Shown here one piece after another: positions 1-8,151 of a stretch of 64,000 bases of DNA. The notes under the pieces are model-generated. The model made no database searches. It was not told where the DNA came from and saw only the letters and a list, made by a program, of their open reading frames with translations. How positions within the stretch are numbered: position 1 is the stretch's first letter; each line of letters starts with the position of its first letter. The stretch lies in the NCBI RefSeq assembly GCF_014646375.1, contig NZ_BMNI01000011.1:1-64000 (forward strand), given 5' to 3'. The translations under genes were made by a program, and so were the position numbers. Source of the stretch: Nocardioides phosphati (lineage in GTDB: Bacteria; Actinomycetota; Actinomycetes; Propionibacteriales; Nocardioidaceae).

Positions 1-102
1 AAGGATTCACCCGGTGGCCGCGCCTACGTTGGAGGCACGCGCTCACTCAGGACGTCGTACACCACTCTGCTGGACTCCACTCTCCGGCAAGCGGCTGAGC
101 CG

Positions 103-175
103 CACCCCCTACCGGATTCGAACCGGCGCTACCGCCGTGAAAGGGCGGGGTCCTGGGCCGCTAGACGAAGGGGGC
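103..175 (-). tRNA. tRNA-Glu (anticodon UUC)
   Basis: Read on the minus strand this folds as a complete 73-nt cloverleaf. The acceptor arm GCCCCCT pairs with AGGGGGT, the anticodon loop reads CTTTCAC so the anticodon is TTC, and the T arm carries GGTTCGAATCC. The discriminator base is G and CCA is not encoded. A -35/-10 pair about 33 nt upstream supports its own promoter. Confidence 0.95.
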
Positions 176-207
176 CCGCTCCGCCGCCTGGGCGCCGGAG
201 CCCGCTC

Positions 208-237
208 AGCATAGGGCCAGCCGCTGAGCACCCCCAA
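208..237 (-). promoter_or_regulatory. promoter of tRNA-Glu
   Basis: On the minus strand TTGGGG (-35) and TATGCT (-10) are separated by 18 nt, and the -10 lies 32 nt before the tRNA 5' end. This fits a primary-sigma promoter for a stable RNA. It is inferred from sequence only. Confidence 0.5.
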
Positions 238-246
238 ATGGTCGTT

Positions 247-276
247 TTCACGCCTCCGGCACCTCTGCTGTATGGT
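247..276 (+). promoter_or_regulatory. promoter of tRNA-Phe
   Basis: TTCACG (-35) and TATGGT (-10) are 18 nt apart, and the -10 ends 12 nt before the mature tRNA-Phe 5' end. This spacing suits a short 5' trailer removed by RNase P. Confidence 0.45.
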
Positions 277-288
277 TTCCGACGGCCC

Positions 289-362
289 GGCCAGGTAGCT
301 CAGTTGGTACGAGCGACCGACTGAAAATCGGTAGGTCGGCGGTTCGACCCCGCCCCTGGCCA
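289..362 (+). tRNA. tRNA-Phe (anticodon GAA)
   Basis: A complete 74-nt cloverleaf: acceptor GGCCAGG pairs with CCTGGCC, the D stem is GCTC/GAGC, the anticodon stem ACCGA/TCGGT encloses loop CTGAAAA (anticodon GAA), and the T stem is GGCGG/CCGCC. The discriminator is A and CCA is not encoded. A strong hairpin terminator follows 5 nt downstream. Confidence 0.96.
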
Positions 363-367
363 CACCA

Positions 368-401
368 CGAAAGCCGCAGGTCTCCGGACCTGCGGCTTTC
401 G
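368..401 (+). terminator. hairpin terminator after tRNA-Phe
   Basis: A perfect 15-bp stem, CGAAAGCCGCAGGTC with its complement, closed by a TCCG loop. It starts 5 nt after the tRNA 3' end. There is no U-run, as is usual for actinobacterial terminators. It also insulates the downstream membrane-protein gene. Confidence 0.85.
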
Positions 402-456
402 CCATTTGAGTAGCCGGACGCAGTCGGGCGAGGCCTCGGTGGCGGAGGATCGAGCC

Positions 457-3324
457 ATGTTCCTCTACGCCGACCCGACGGCCTGCCCGCGCTGCCGCAC
501 GGCTCTGCAGCCCGGCAGCACCGACTGCACACGCTGCCGGGCCCGCCTCGACGACACCGCGGCGTACGACGTCTTCGTGGCGCTGCAGCAGGTCGACCGG
601 CTCGTCACGCGCCTGGTGGAGCGCCCGGCGGTGGCCCCGACCGAGGTCGCTGCCGCCACGCCGGCGGCAGTCCCGCTGGCGGAAGCCCCGCCGGCACGGG
701 AGGCGGCACGTTCGGCCATGTCGGGCCTGACCGTCCCGAAGGTCCTCCTCGGCCTCGGCGCCCTCTGCCTGGTCGTGGCGGCGCTGGTCTTCCTGGTGGT
801 CGCTTGGGCCGCCCTCGGCGTCGGTGGCCGCACGGCGGTCCTGGTCGGCTTCACGGTGGTGGCCGGCGGCCTCGCCGCCTGGAGCGCCCGGTCGGGGCTG
901 CGGGCGGGCGCAGAGTCCATGACCACGGTGGCCCTCGGCCTCCTCCTGCTCGACCTCGCGGGCGCGAGGAGCTCGGGCTGGTTCGGAGACCTGGGCGCCA
1001 GCGGTTTCGCGCTGCTCGCCGGCAGCGTCGTGACGCTCGTGGGGGCGGCAGCGACGCTGGCCACCCGGCGTACGACGGAGCCGCGGCTCCTCAGCGCGGA
1101 GGTCGCCGCCTCGGGCGGCATCGTCGCGGCCCTGGCCGGTCTGCAGGGGACGGTGACGTTCTCCGACGCTGCCTGGATGCTGACCTGCCTGGCCGTGACC
1201 GCGGTCCTCGCCCTGGCCGGCCGGCGTCTCCGGCTCGGCCTGCCGACGTGGACCGCGGTCGCGCTCACCGCGATGGCGTGGGTCGGGCTCGCGGGCATCG
1301 GCGCGGTCCGCAGCGTCAGCCACCCGTCGTGGGCCGAGCTCGCCGACCACGTCCGCATCTGGCCGCTGCTGGTCGCGGCCCTCCTGGCCGCCGCGCCCGC
1401 CACCGTCAGGCGCCTGCCGGTCGACGCGCGGGCCGCGGGCGCTGCTGTCAGCACGTTCCTCCTGACCCTGCTGGTCGCGGTGCCGGGCCTCGACGAGGGC
1501 GTCGTGCTCGTTGTCCTCGTCCTGGTCGCCGTCGTCGCCGCGCACGCCGCAGCCGGCTGGCTGCTCCCCCGCCCGTGGCGCCAGGTCAGCACCGCGCCCC
1601 TCGCCCTGGCCGGCTGTACGACGGCGCTCGCGGCCGCCGCGGCCGCGCTCGGCTCCGTGTCCACGTCGCCCCTGCTCACGCACGGGCTGTGGGACGCGAC
1701 GGCGACCGAGATGATCGCTCCCGACCGGATGGACGCCGTGTGGGCGCTGCTGATGCCGCTCACGGCAGCGGCAACCGCCGTCGCGGTGGTGACCCTCGTG
1801 CGCCTGGTGTCCGCCACCTCCGGACGTGCGCTGGTCACACCGGCGGTCGCGTGCGTCCTCGCCAGCTGCGCCTTCTGCCCCGTCATCGTGGGCGCCCCGC
1901 GCTGGACCGTCGTCGCCGTGCTCCTGCTCGTCGCGGCGGGCCTGCTCGCCTGGGCGCTCAGGCGCTCCGCGCCCGTCAGCGGGCTGGTCGCCGTGCCGCT
2001 CGTCGCGCTGGCCTTCGCGTCCGCACTCGCCGACGACGGCCTCACCGTCACCGTCCTCATCCTGCTGACCGCCGTGCTCGCCGCCGCTGGCACGCCGGCG
2101 GCACCGCGCTGGGCCCGCACGAGCTCGCCGTGGCTGCTTCCTGCGAGCGTCGCGGCCACTGTCTGGTCCGTCGCGTCGGTGCTCGAGGTCGACGGCAGCT
2201 GGCGTGCCGTGCCCGTCCTCGCCATGCTTGCCGTGCTCGCCGTCCTGCGGCCCGCGGTCGCCCACGAGGTGTCCGGCCTGGTGATCGCCCTGCTGGCGAT
2301 GGCGGTCTCCACAGGCTTCGGCCAACCCGACCTGCGGCTCGTCGCGGCCGAGCTGACCGGGCTCGCGCTCGTCGCGACGTACCTCGGCGTGCGCCACCGC
2401 CCGGGTGCGGGCCTCGTCGGCCTCGTCCTCCTGGCCGCTGGGGGCCTTGCTGCCTGGCCGGACGCACGCACCGCCACGATCGTGCTCGCCGTGGCGGTGG
2501 GCGTGACGGTCCTCCACGAGCTCCGCAAGGTCGAGCCCGCCGCGCTCACCGCGCGCGCGGCCACACCCGTCGCGCTCGGCGCGCTGCTCTGGACCGTCGC
2601 CGGCCTCGCCGGACTGCACGCGGCCTGGCAGGGCGTGCCGGTCGTGGTGGCACTCGGCGCGCTGGCCGTCTGGCGCCCCGACCCCGTGCGCGAGACGCCG
2701 GCCGCCCTCGTCGCGACCTGGGCCGCCGTGGCTGCCCTCGCCCCGCTTGCGGAGCCGCAGGGCTGGACGGCGGTCTACCTCACGCTCGGAGGCGTCGCGC
2801 TGACCGCCGCGTCGCTGCTCCACCCCACGCGCCGCATGGCCGCGTGGGCGGGCCTGGCGCTCCTGACCCTCGCCACCTGGCTCCGGCTGCAGCAGCTCGG
2901 CGTCGGCACCGTCGAGGCGTACACGCTGCCGCTCGCGGCGGTCCTCCTCGTCGTCGGCACCGTCGCGCTGCTCCGCGGCGACCGCTCCAGCCTGCAGACG
3001 CAGGGCGCCGGCCTGGGCCTCGCGCTCGTGCCGAGCCTGCTGCAGGCGCTCGCGGAGCCCCTCGCCCTCCGGGCTGCGCTGCTCGGCATCGGCTGCGTGC
3101 TCCTCATCGCCCTCGGCATCGGCCGGCGCTGGGCGGCTCCCCTGCTCGCCGGCGGCGCCACGCTGGCCCTCCTGGTGCTGCGGCAGATGACGATCGCCCA
3201 GGCGATCCCGCAGTGGGCCCTGATCGCGGCCGCCGGCGTGCTCCTCACCTTCCTCGGCCTCACCTGGGAGCAGCGGCTCGCCAATGTCCGCACCGCCGCC
3301 GGCTACGTCCGCGGACTCCGCTGA
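457..3324 (+). CDS. large multi-spanning membrane protein with N-terminal zinc ribbon (SCO7613 C-terminal-domain type)
   Basis: A 955-residue protein of unknown function. The first 30 residues form a zinc-ribbon-like element with two CxxC pairs (CPRC and CTRC). After a soluble linker to about residue 100, almost the whole remainder is Ala/Leu/Val-rich hydrophobic segments, giving more than 20 predicted membrane spans. This matches the large actinobacterial SCO7613-type integral membrane family. ATG at 457 is chosen because GGAGG lies 9 nt upstream; an in-frame TTG at 406 sits just behind the tRNA terminator and is less likely. The tRNA terminator upstream means it needs its own promoter. The role is unknown; the zinc ribbon suggests a regulatory or protein-contact function. 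Confidence 0.8.
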   Translation: MFLYADPTACPRCRTALQPGSTDCTRCRARLDDTAAYDVFVALQQVDRLVTRLVERPAVAPTEVAAATPAAVPLAEAPPAREAARSAMSGLTVPKVLLGLGALCLVVAALVFLVVAWAALGVGGRTAVLVGFTVVAGGLAAWSARSGLRAGAESMTTVALGLLLLDLAGARSSGWFGDLGASGFALLAGSVVTLVGAAATLATRRTTEPRLLSAEVAASGGIVAALAGLQGTVTFSDAAWMLTCLAVTAVLALAGRRLRLGLPTWTAVALTAMAWVGLAGIGAVRSVSHPSWAELADHVRIWPLLVAALLAAAPATVRRLPVDARAAGAAVSTFLLTLLVAVPGLDEGVVLVVLVLVAVVAAHAAAGWLLPRPWRQVSTAPLALAGCTTALAAAAAALGSVSTSPLLTHGLWDATATEMIAPDRMDAVWALLMPLTAAATAVAVVTLVRLVSATSGRALVTPAVACVLASCAFCPVIVGAPRWTVVAVLLLVAAGLLAWALRRSAPVSGLVAVPLVALAFASALADDGLTVTVLILLTAVLAAAGTPAAPRWARTSSPWLLPASVAATVWSVASVLEVDGSWRAVPVLAMLAVLAVLRPAVAHEVSGLVIALLAMAVSTGFGQPDLRLVAAELTGLALVATYLGVRHRPGAGLVGLVLLAAGGLAAWPDARTATIVLAVAVGVTVLHELRKVEPAALTARAATPVALGALLWTVAGLAGLHAAWQGVPVVVALGALAVWRPDPVRETPAALVATWAAVAALAPLAEPQGWTAVYLTLGGVALTAASLLHPTRRMAAWAGLALLTLATWLRLQQLGVGTVEAYTLPLAAVLLVVGTVALLRGDRSSLQTQGAGLGLALVPSLLQALAEPLALRAALLGIGCVLLIALGIGRRWAAPLLAGGATLALLVLRQMTIAQAIPQWALIAAAGVLLTFLGLTWEQRLANVRTAAGYVRGLR

Positions 3325-3356
3325 GGACGTCGCCGGCGGTCGCTAGGGTCGCGGGC

Positions 3357-4658
3357 ATGATCCCGCCGCTGGCCCTCGTGCACCGGTTCCGCCCGGTGCA
3401 GCTGGTCCAGCACGAGCGCCGCACCGGCTTCCGCGCACCGTTCGTCGCGGTCGAGGCGGAGGTCGACCCGGCGGCGCCCCAGACGGTCCTGGAGATCCGC
3501 TCCGGCACGACACTGCTGACCGTCACCCACGACGTACGCCGCCGGCGCGTCCACCTCGACGTGCACCTGCCCCGCCGGAGCCGCCGCATCCGCAGCCGGC
3601 GCCACGGCGGCCTCGGCGCGCCAGCCGCGGGCCTCGCCCTCACCCTCACGGGCCGCTGGCTCACCGCGTGGACGCGCGACGCCCCCGATGCGCCCTGGAC
3701 CGCCCGCGGCAAGGTGCACGTGACCGACTTCGTCGAGGTCCGCGACCCGGCCTTCCTCGCCGATCTCGAGGTGCTCGAGCCGCAGGGCGCGCTGACGTCG
3801 CGCTCGGGCACCTTCGGCCAGGTCGGCCTGCGCGACCTCCACCTCGTGACGTACGCCGACGGGTCGCCGTACGTCCGCGACGGGCGGCACCACGTCACGG
3901 TGACGCAGGCCGGGCCCGGCTTCGGCGACACCGCGCAGACCGGCGTGTGGTCGTGGGACGCGGGCACCGACGACCTCCGCCCCGAGGCGCTGCTGTGGTG
4001 GCGCCGCGACGGGCTGGTGCAGGGGGACCATGCGGTGCACCTCGTCCGTGACGGCGAGCAGTGGCACGTGCTCGCGAGCACGTGGGGCGACTTCGACCGG
4101 ACTCGCGTCGCGATCACCCACACGACGACGGCTGACGACCTGCTGTCCGGCGAGCACGTCCTCGAGGGCGAGGAGCTCGACCTGCCACGACCGCCCGGTC
4201 GCCACGTGGGCGTGTGGGACCCGCACCTGGTCCGCATCGACGGGACATGGCACCTCTCGTGGGTCGCAGCGCGGAAGTTCTTCGACTTCCGGCCGGCCCT
4301 CGGGCGCGCGGCGACGCCGACCGGCCCGTGGGAGCTGGTCGGCGTGGTCGAGGACCGCTCCGCCACCGAGGGCGGGGTCATCGTCGAGACGGATGCGGGG
4401 TGGCGGCTGCTCGCGAGCGACGGCCCGGAGAACCCGCGGGGGCTGCGGCAGCGCTACCCGGCGTTCGACCTGGAGCTGAACGAGGTCGGCGCGCTGGACG
4501 CGGCGTACGGCACGAACATCCCGTGGCCGAGCGTGGTCCGTCTGCACGCCGTGCCGTCAGTGTGGGCGATGCTCACCTTCGACGGAACGGAGTACGGCGG
4601 TCCGCTCCCGGGCTACGGGACGCACGGGGACGTCCTGGTGCTGCGGAGCGACCGGTAG
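3357..4658 (+). CDS. hypothetical protein, five-bladed beta-propeller / glycosidase-like
   Basis: 433 residues, no signal peptide and no membrane segment. The C-terminal half has repeated blade-like motifs, including WDPHLVRIDGTWHLSW near residue 290 and TPTGPWELVG near 325. These recall the DPH.v...g.w.l.y signatures of five-bladed propeller glycosidases (GH43/GH32-like). The catalytic triad cannot be assigned confidently, so the enzymatic role is only suggested. The N-terminal third (about 130 residues) is Arg-rich and beta-rich and not recognised. A TAGGGT hexamer 7 nt before ATG 3357 and no Shine-Dalgarno point to a leaderless transcript. It lies 32 nt after the membrane-protein gene and is convergent with bldC, whose stop is 3 nt away. 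Confidence 0.75.
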   Translation: MIPPLALVHRFRPVQLVQHERRTGFRAPFVAVEAEVDPAAPQTVLEIRSGTTLLTVTHDVRRRRVHLDVHLPRRSRRIRSRRHGGLGAPAAGLALTLTGRWLTAWTRDAPDAPWTARGKVHVTDFVEVRDPAFLADLEVLEPQGALTSRSGTFGQVGLRDLHLVTYADGSPYVRDGRHHVTVTQAGPGFGDTAQTGVWSWDAGTDDLRPEALLWWRRDGLVQGDHAVHLVRDGEQWHVLASTWGDFDRTRVAITHTTTADDLLSGEHVLEGEELDLPRPPGRHVGVWDPHLVRIDGTWHLSWVAARKFFDFRPALGRAATPTGPWELVGVVEDRSATEGGVIVETDAGWRLLASDGPENPRGLRQRYPAFDLELNEVGALDAAYGTNIPWPSVVRLHAVPSVWAMLTFDGTEYGGPLPGYGTHGDVLVLRSDR

Positions 4659-4661
4659 GGC

Positions 4662-4859
4662 TCAGTCCTCGTCGGTCGCTGCGTCGAGCAGTGCGCGCAC
4701 CTCGGACTGACGGAACCGGCGGTGGCCACCCAGCGTGCGGATCGAGCCGATCTTCCCGGCTTGCGCCCAACGCGTCACGGTCTTGGGGTCGACGCGGAAG
4801 AGCGCGGCCACCTCCGCCGGAGTCAGCAGCGGATCATCGTCGACAGAAGTCGTCGTCAT
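4662..4859 (-). CDS. bldC: BldC-family MerR-like transcriptional regulator
   Basis: A 65-residue protein that is essentially one winged-helix DNA-binding domain of the MerR/excisionase type. It contains LLTPAEVAALFRVDPKTVTR and the wing sequence IRTLGGHRRFR. These match BldC, the small regulator that binds head-to-tail on direct repeats and controls onset of development in Streptomyces and is retained in non-sporulating actinobacteria. ATG at 4859 is chosen because AAGGG lies 8 nt upstream; GTG at 4868 would sit on top of that ribosome-binding site. It has a 218-nt upstream region containing a GGGTGACC dyad. Confidence 0.93.
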   Translation of the reverse strand: MTTTSVDDDPLLTPAEVAALFRVDPKTVTRWAQAGKIGSIRTLGGHRRFRQSEVRALLDAATDED

Positions 4860-5000
4860 GGGGTGCACCCTTCCCGAGTTGGTTCACGTCAGCGGGACCC
4901 GAGTCCCACCGTTGTCGCACCGACTGCCCTCGAGCAGCCGGCCCCCGCGACGCGTCCAGACTGCCACATGGGTCGCGCCCGTTGCCATTCCGAACGGCCC

Positions 5001-5018
5001 GGGTGACCGAGGTCACCC
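5001..5018. promoter_or_regulatory. 8-bp-arm dyad upstream of bldC
   Basis: GGGTGACC-GA-GGTCACCC is a perfect inverted repeat in the 218-bp gap between the DUF3073 gene and bldC, about 140 bp before the bldC start. Its position and symmetry suggest an operator, but the binding protein is unknown. Confidence 0.35.
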
Positions 5019-5077
5019 AGCATCTGCGCATGCCACAGGACAGCCGGGGTATGCGCCCGTACGACGCCCCGCGGGCG

Positions 5078-5269
5078 TCAGTCGCGCGAGTCGGAGTACT
5101 CCGACCAATCGCCGAACTCGTCCTCCGGCGCGGGGTCGGGCTGGCTCGTGTAGGAGCCAGTCTGTGAATGCAGCTCGTTGGCCAGCGCCCCGAAGTCGGT
5201 CTCGTGAGTCCGGTACTTCAGGTCGCGGGCGACCTTCGTCTGCTTTGCCTTGGCTCGGCCGCGTCCCAT
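5078..5269 (-). CDS. DUF3073 family protein
   Basis: A 63-residue basic-then-acidic protein. Its N-terminus, MGRGRAKAKQTKVARDLKY, is the hallmark of DUF3073, a small actinobacterial family of unknown function. The C-terminal 20 residues are rich in Asp/Glu (PAPEDEFGDWSEY). It has no enzymatic motif. An AGGGGG stretch 10 nt upstream of the ATG serves as ribosome-binding site, and a GCTGGCT/AGCCAGC mini-hairpin (5300-5314) lies in the leader. It is immediately downstream of purM in the same direction, an arrangement often kept in actinobacteria, so co-transcription with the pur genes is possible. Confidence 0.9.
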   Translation of the reverse strand: MGRGRAKAKQTKVARDLKYRTHETDFGALANELHSQTGSYTSQPDPAPEDEFGDWSEYSDSRD

Positions 5270-5428
5270 AGGAGCCGACCCCCTCGCGCGTCTGCCGGGG
5301 CTGGCTCAGCCAGCACACCCGGTCTGGGTTCGTTGTGTCGTGGCCCCAACGCTACCGGGTCCGTGGTCGTTACCGGAAACCGGCGACGGGCCGCGAGACG
5401 TGGCGGTCGCCACGCCGGCCCGCACGGG

Positions 5429-6490
5429 TCACCAGCCGGGGTGCTGCCCCGTCAGCGCGACGGTGCCGTCACCGACCTGGACCTCGCCGGCGACCCACGC
5501 CTCGACGCCGTGGGCGGCGAGCGTGGCGATCGCGGTGTCGACGTCGGCAGCGGGAGTCAGCGAGACCATGCCGACGCCGCAGTTGAGCGTCGCCTCGAGG
5601 CTCGCCTGGTCGACGCCACCGGCCGTGCGGACCAGGTCGAAGACCGGCTGCGGCGTCCAGCTGGCGCGGTCGAGCGTCGCGGAGAGGTGCTTCGGCATGA
5701 CGCGCGCCAGGTTGTTGGCCAGGCCGCCACCGGTGATGTGGGCCATCGCGTGGGTGCCGGTCGCGTCGGCGAGCGCGAGGCAGGCCTTCGCGTAGATCTT
5801 GGTGGGGATCAGCAGCTCCTCGCCGAGCGTCGAGCCGAGCTCGTCGACCTGGCGGTCGAGCGCCCAACCGAGCTTGGTGAAGAAGACGTGGCGGGCCAGC
5901 GAGTAGCCGTTGGAGTGGAGGCCCGAGGCCTTCATCGCGATGACGACGTCACCGGCCTCGACCTTCTCGGCGCCGAGCAGGCGGTGGGCGTCGACGACAC
6001 CGGTCGTCGCGCCGGCCACGTCGTACTCGTCAGGGGCCAGGAGGCCGGGGTGCTCCGCGGTCTCGCCGCCGACCAGCGCACAGCCGGCCTCGGTGCACGC
6101 CTCGGCGATGCCCTTGACGATCGCGGCGATGCGCTCGGGGACGACCTTGCCGGTGGCGATGTAGTCGGTCATGAAGAGCGGCTCGGCGCCACAGACGACG
6201 AGGTCGTCGACGACCATGCCGACGAGGTCGAAGCCGATGGTGTCGTGCTTGTCCATCTTCCGCGCGATGTCGACCTTGGTGCCGACGCCGTCGGTGGAGG
6301 TCGCGAGCAGCGGGCGCTCGTACTTCTTGAGCGCGGAGGCGTCGAAGAGCCCGGCGAAGCCGCCCAGGCCACCCATGACCTCGGGGCGACGCGACTTGGC
6401 CACCGACTCCTTCATCAGCTCGACCGCGAGGTCGGCGGCCACGATGTCGACGCCGGCCTCGGCGTAGGCGTTCGGGGTGGTCTCAGTCAT
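5429..6490 (-). CDS. purM: phosphoribosylformylglycinamidine cyclo-ligase (AIR synthetase)
   Basis: 353 residues, the usual length. PurM closes the imidazole ring: FGAM + ATP gives AIR + ADP + Pi, the fifth step of de novo purine synthesis, in the cytosol. Recognisable motifs are the N-terminal AYAEAGVDI, the substrate loop near residues 42-50 with GGLGGFAGLF, KYERPLLATSTDGVGTK, and GGETAEHPGLL. Start ATG 6490 has AAGGA 8 nt upstream. It follows purF by 27 nt in the same direction, so purF-purM form an operon, the standard actinobacterial order. Confidence 0.98.
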   Translation of the reverse strand: MTETTPNAYAEAGVDIVAADLAVELMKESVAKSRRPEVMGGLGGFAGLFDASALKKYERPLLATSTDGVGTKVDIARKMDKHDTIGFDLVGMVVDDLVVCGAEPLFMTDYIATGKVVPERIAAIVKGIAEACTEAGCALVGGETAEHPGLLAPDEYDVAGATTGVVDAHRLLGAEKVEAGDVVIAMKASGLHSNGYSLARHVFFTKLGWALDRQVDELGSTLGEELLIPTKIYAKACLALADATGTHAMAHITGGGLANNLARVMPKHLSATLDRASWTPQPVFDLVRTAGGVDQASLEATLNCGVGMVSLTPAADVDTAIATLAAHGVEAWVAGEVQVGDGTVALTGQHPGW

Positions 6491-6517
6491 CGTCAGTCCT
6501 TGCTGTGGAGCGGCGGG

Positions 6518-8092
6518 TCAGGGGCGCGAGAGCGCGTCGGAGGCGCCGCCGGAAGCAGCGGTGGTCGCGACGCCGTCGAGCGGGTCGACGACGCAGCAGG
6601 GGTCCTGCTGGACCTCGAGCACGTCCTTGCCGCGGACCTCGGCCAGCGGCACGGGGTACTCGCCGTCGAAGCAGGCGCGGCAGAAGGAGTCCATCGGCAG
6701 GGTCGTCGCGTCGACGAGGTCGTCGAGCGAGACGTAGCCCAGCGAGTCGGCGCCGATCGAGGTGGCGATCTCGTCGGCCGAGAGGCCGTTGGCGATCAGC
6801 TCGGCGCGGGTGGCGAAGTCGATGCCGTAGAAGCAGGGCCACTTGACCGGCGGGCTGGAGATCCGGACGTGGACCTCCTTGGCCCCCGCCTCACGCAGCA
6901 TGCGGACCAGCGCGCGCTGGGTGTTGCCGCGCACGATCGAGTCGTCGACGACGACGAGGCGCTTGCCCTCGATGACGTCGCGCAGCGGGTTGAGCTTCAG
7001 CCGGATGCCGAGCTGGCGGATCGTCTGGCTCGGCTGGATGAACGTGCGGCCGACGTAGGAGTTCTTGACCAGGCCCACGCCGTAGGGGATGCCGGACTCC
7101 TCGGCGTAGCCGATGGCGGACGGCGTGCCCGACTCCGGCACCGGGATGACCAGGTCGGCGTCGGCGGGGAACGCACGGGCCAGCTTGCGGCCGATCTCGA
7201 CGCGGACGCTGTGGACCCGCTTGTCGGAGATGATCGTGTCGGGGCGCGCGAGGTAGACGAACTCGAAGAGGCAGCCCTTCGGCTTCGCCTCCGCGAAGCG
7301 GCGGGTGCGGAGGCCGTCGGCGTCGATGATGACCATCTCGCCGGGCTCGACCTCACGGACGTACGACGCACCCACGATGTCGAGCGCCGCCGTCTCGGAC
7401 GCGACGACCCAGCCCCGCTCGAGGCGGCCGAGGACGAGAGGACGGATGCCCTGCGGGTCACGCGCGGCGTACAGGGTGTTCTCGTCCATCCAGACGAGGC
7501 AGTAGGCGCCGTGGACCTGCGGGAGCAGCTCGGCCGCCTTCTCCTCGACGCTCTGGTCGCGGTGGAGCGCGAGCAGGGCGGTCAGGACGGAGGTGTCGTT
7601 GGTCGCGCCGCTCGGGCCGCGCAAGTCGGAGGGGACGCTGCCCTCGAGCTCGGCGATCTCGTCGAGCTTGCCGGCGAGGTCGGCGGTGTTGGTCAGGTTG
7701 CCGTTGTGCGCCAGCGCGATCGACCCGTTGGCCGTCGGGTGGAACGTCGGCTGCGCGTTGTGCCACGTGCTCGCACCGGTGGTGGAGTAGCGCGCGTGGC
7801 CGATCGCGACGTGGCCCTTGAGCGCCTCGAGCGTGGCGTCGTCGAAGACCTGGGAGACGAGGCCCATGTCCTTGTAGACGAGGATCTGCTTGCCGTTGGA
7901 GACCGCGATGCCGGCCGACTCCTGGCCGCGGTGCTGCAGCGCGTAGATGCCGTAGTAGGTCAGCTTGGCGACGTCCTCACCCGGGGCCCAGACGCCGAAG
8001 ACGCCGCATTGGTCCTGGGGACCTTGATCCTGGGGGTCGAGGGCGGCGGTCAGCCGGCCGTCGCCACCCTTGCGCGCGGGGTTGTAGGGCAC
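6518..8092 (-). CDS. purF: amidophosphoribosyltransferase
   Basis: 524 residues. PurF makes 5-phosphoribosylamine from PRPP and glutamine, the committing step of purine synthesis. The sequence has a 28-residue N-terminal segment ending just before CGVFGVW; in this class the segment is a propeptide removed to expose Cys29 as the glutaminase nucleophile. The C-terminal cysteines in CFYGIDF and CRACFDGEYP fit an Fe-S-cluster Bacillus-type enzyme. The PRPP loop VVVDDSIVRGNT is present. The GTG start at 8092 has no Shine-Dalgarno; TAGAAT lies 7 nt before it, indicating a leaderless mRNA. First gene of purF-purM. Confidence 0.98.
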   Translation of the reverse strand: MPYNPARKGGDGRLTAALDPQDQGPQDQCGVFGVWAPGEDVAKLTYYGIYALQHRGQESAGIAVSNGKQILVYKDMGLVSQVFDDATLEALKGHVAIGHARYSTTGASTWHNAQPTFHPTANGSIALAHNGNLTNTADLAGKLDEIAELEGSVPSDLRGPSGATNDTSVLTALLALHRDQSVEEKAAELLPQVHGAYCLVWMDENTLYAARDPQGIRPLVLGRLERGWVVASETAALDIVGASYVREVEPGEMVIIDADGLRTRRFAEAKPKGCLFEFVYLARPDTIISDKRVHSVRVEIGRKLARAFPADADLVIPVPESGTPSAIGYAEESGIPYGVGLVKNSYVGRTFIQPSQTIRQLGIRLKLNPLRDVIEGKRLVVVDDSIVRGNTQRALVRMLREAGAKEVHVRISSPPVKWPCFYGIDFATRAELIANGLSADEIATSIGADSLGYVSLDDLVDATTLPMDSFCRACFDGEYPVPLAEVRGKDVLEVQQDPCCVVDPLDGVATTAASGGASDALSRP

Positions 8093-8099
8093 GACGGGA

Positions 8100-8105
8100 A
8101 TTCTA
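8100..8105 (-). promoter_or_regulatory. purF -10 element (leaderless)
   Basis: On the minus strand TAGAAT is followed by exactly 7 nt and then the purF GTG. No ribosome-binding site intervenes, so transcription probably starts at the start codon. The same TAGAAT-N7-GTG layout occurs at purL. Confidence 0.6.
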
Positions 8106-8151
8106 GGCGCTGACCAGCGACGCGCCGAACCGTGGACGTTTTCGGGGTCGG

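Noticed and set aside
1..102. An additional tRNA or gene fragment at the left edge
   Set aside because: No cloverleaf or convincing reading frame was found in the first 102 bases; nothing can be assigned there.
109..2823. A 904-codon minus-strand open frame opposite the first membrane protein
   Set aside because: Low-complexity Arg/Gly/Asp product running through the tRNA-Phe gene and terminator; the plus-strand frame has a ribosome-binding site, zinc-ribbon motif and membrane segments.
5013..5318. 101-codon frame overlapping the DUF3073 gene on the same strand
   Set aside because: It is a shifted frame over the same DNA; the 63-residue frame carries the family signature MGRGRAKAKQTK.
8093..8151. 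Purine riboswitch upstream of purF
   Set aside because: Only about 60 bp separate the genes and the start looks leaderless, so there is no room for an aptamer.
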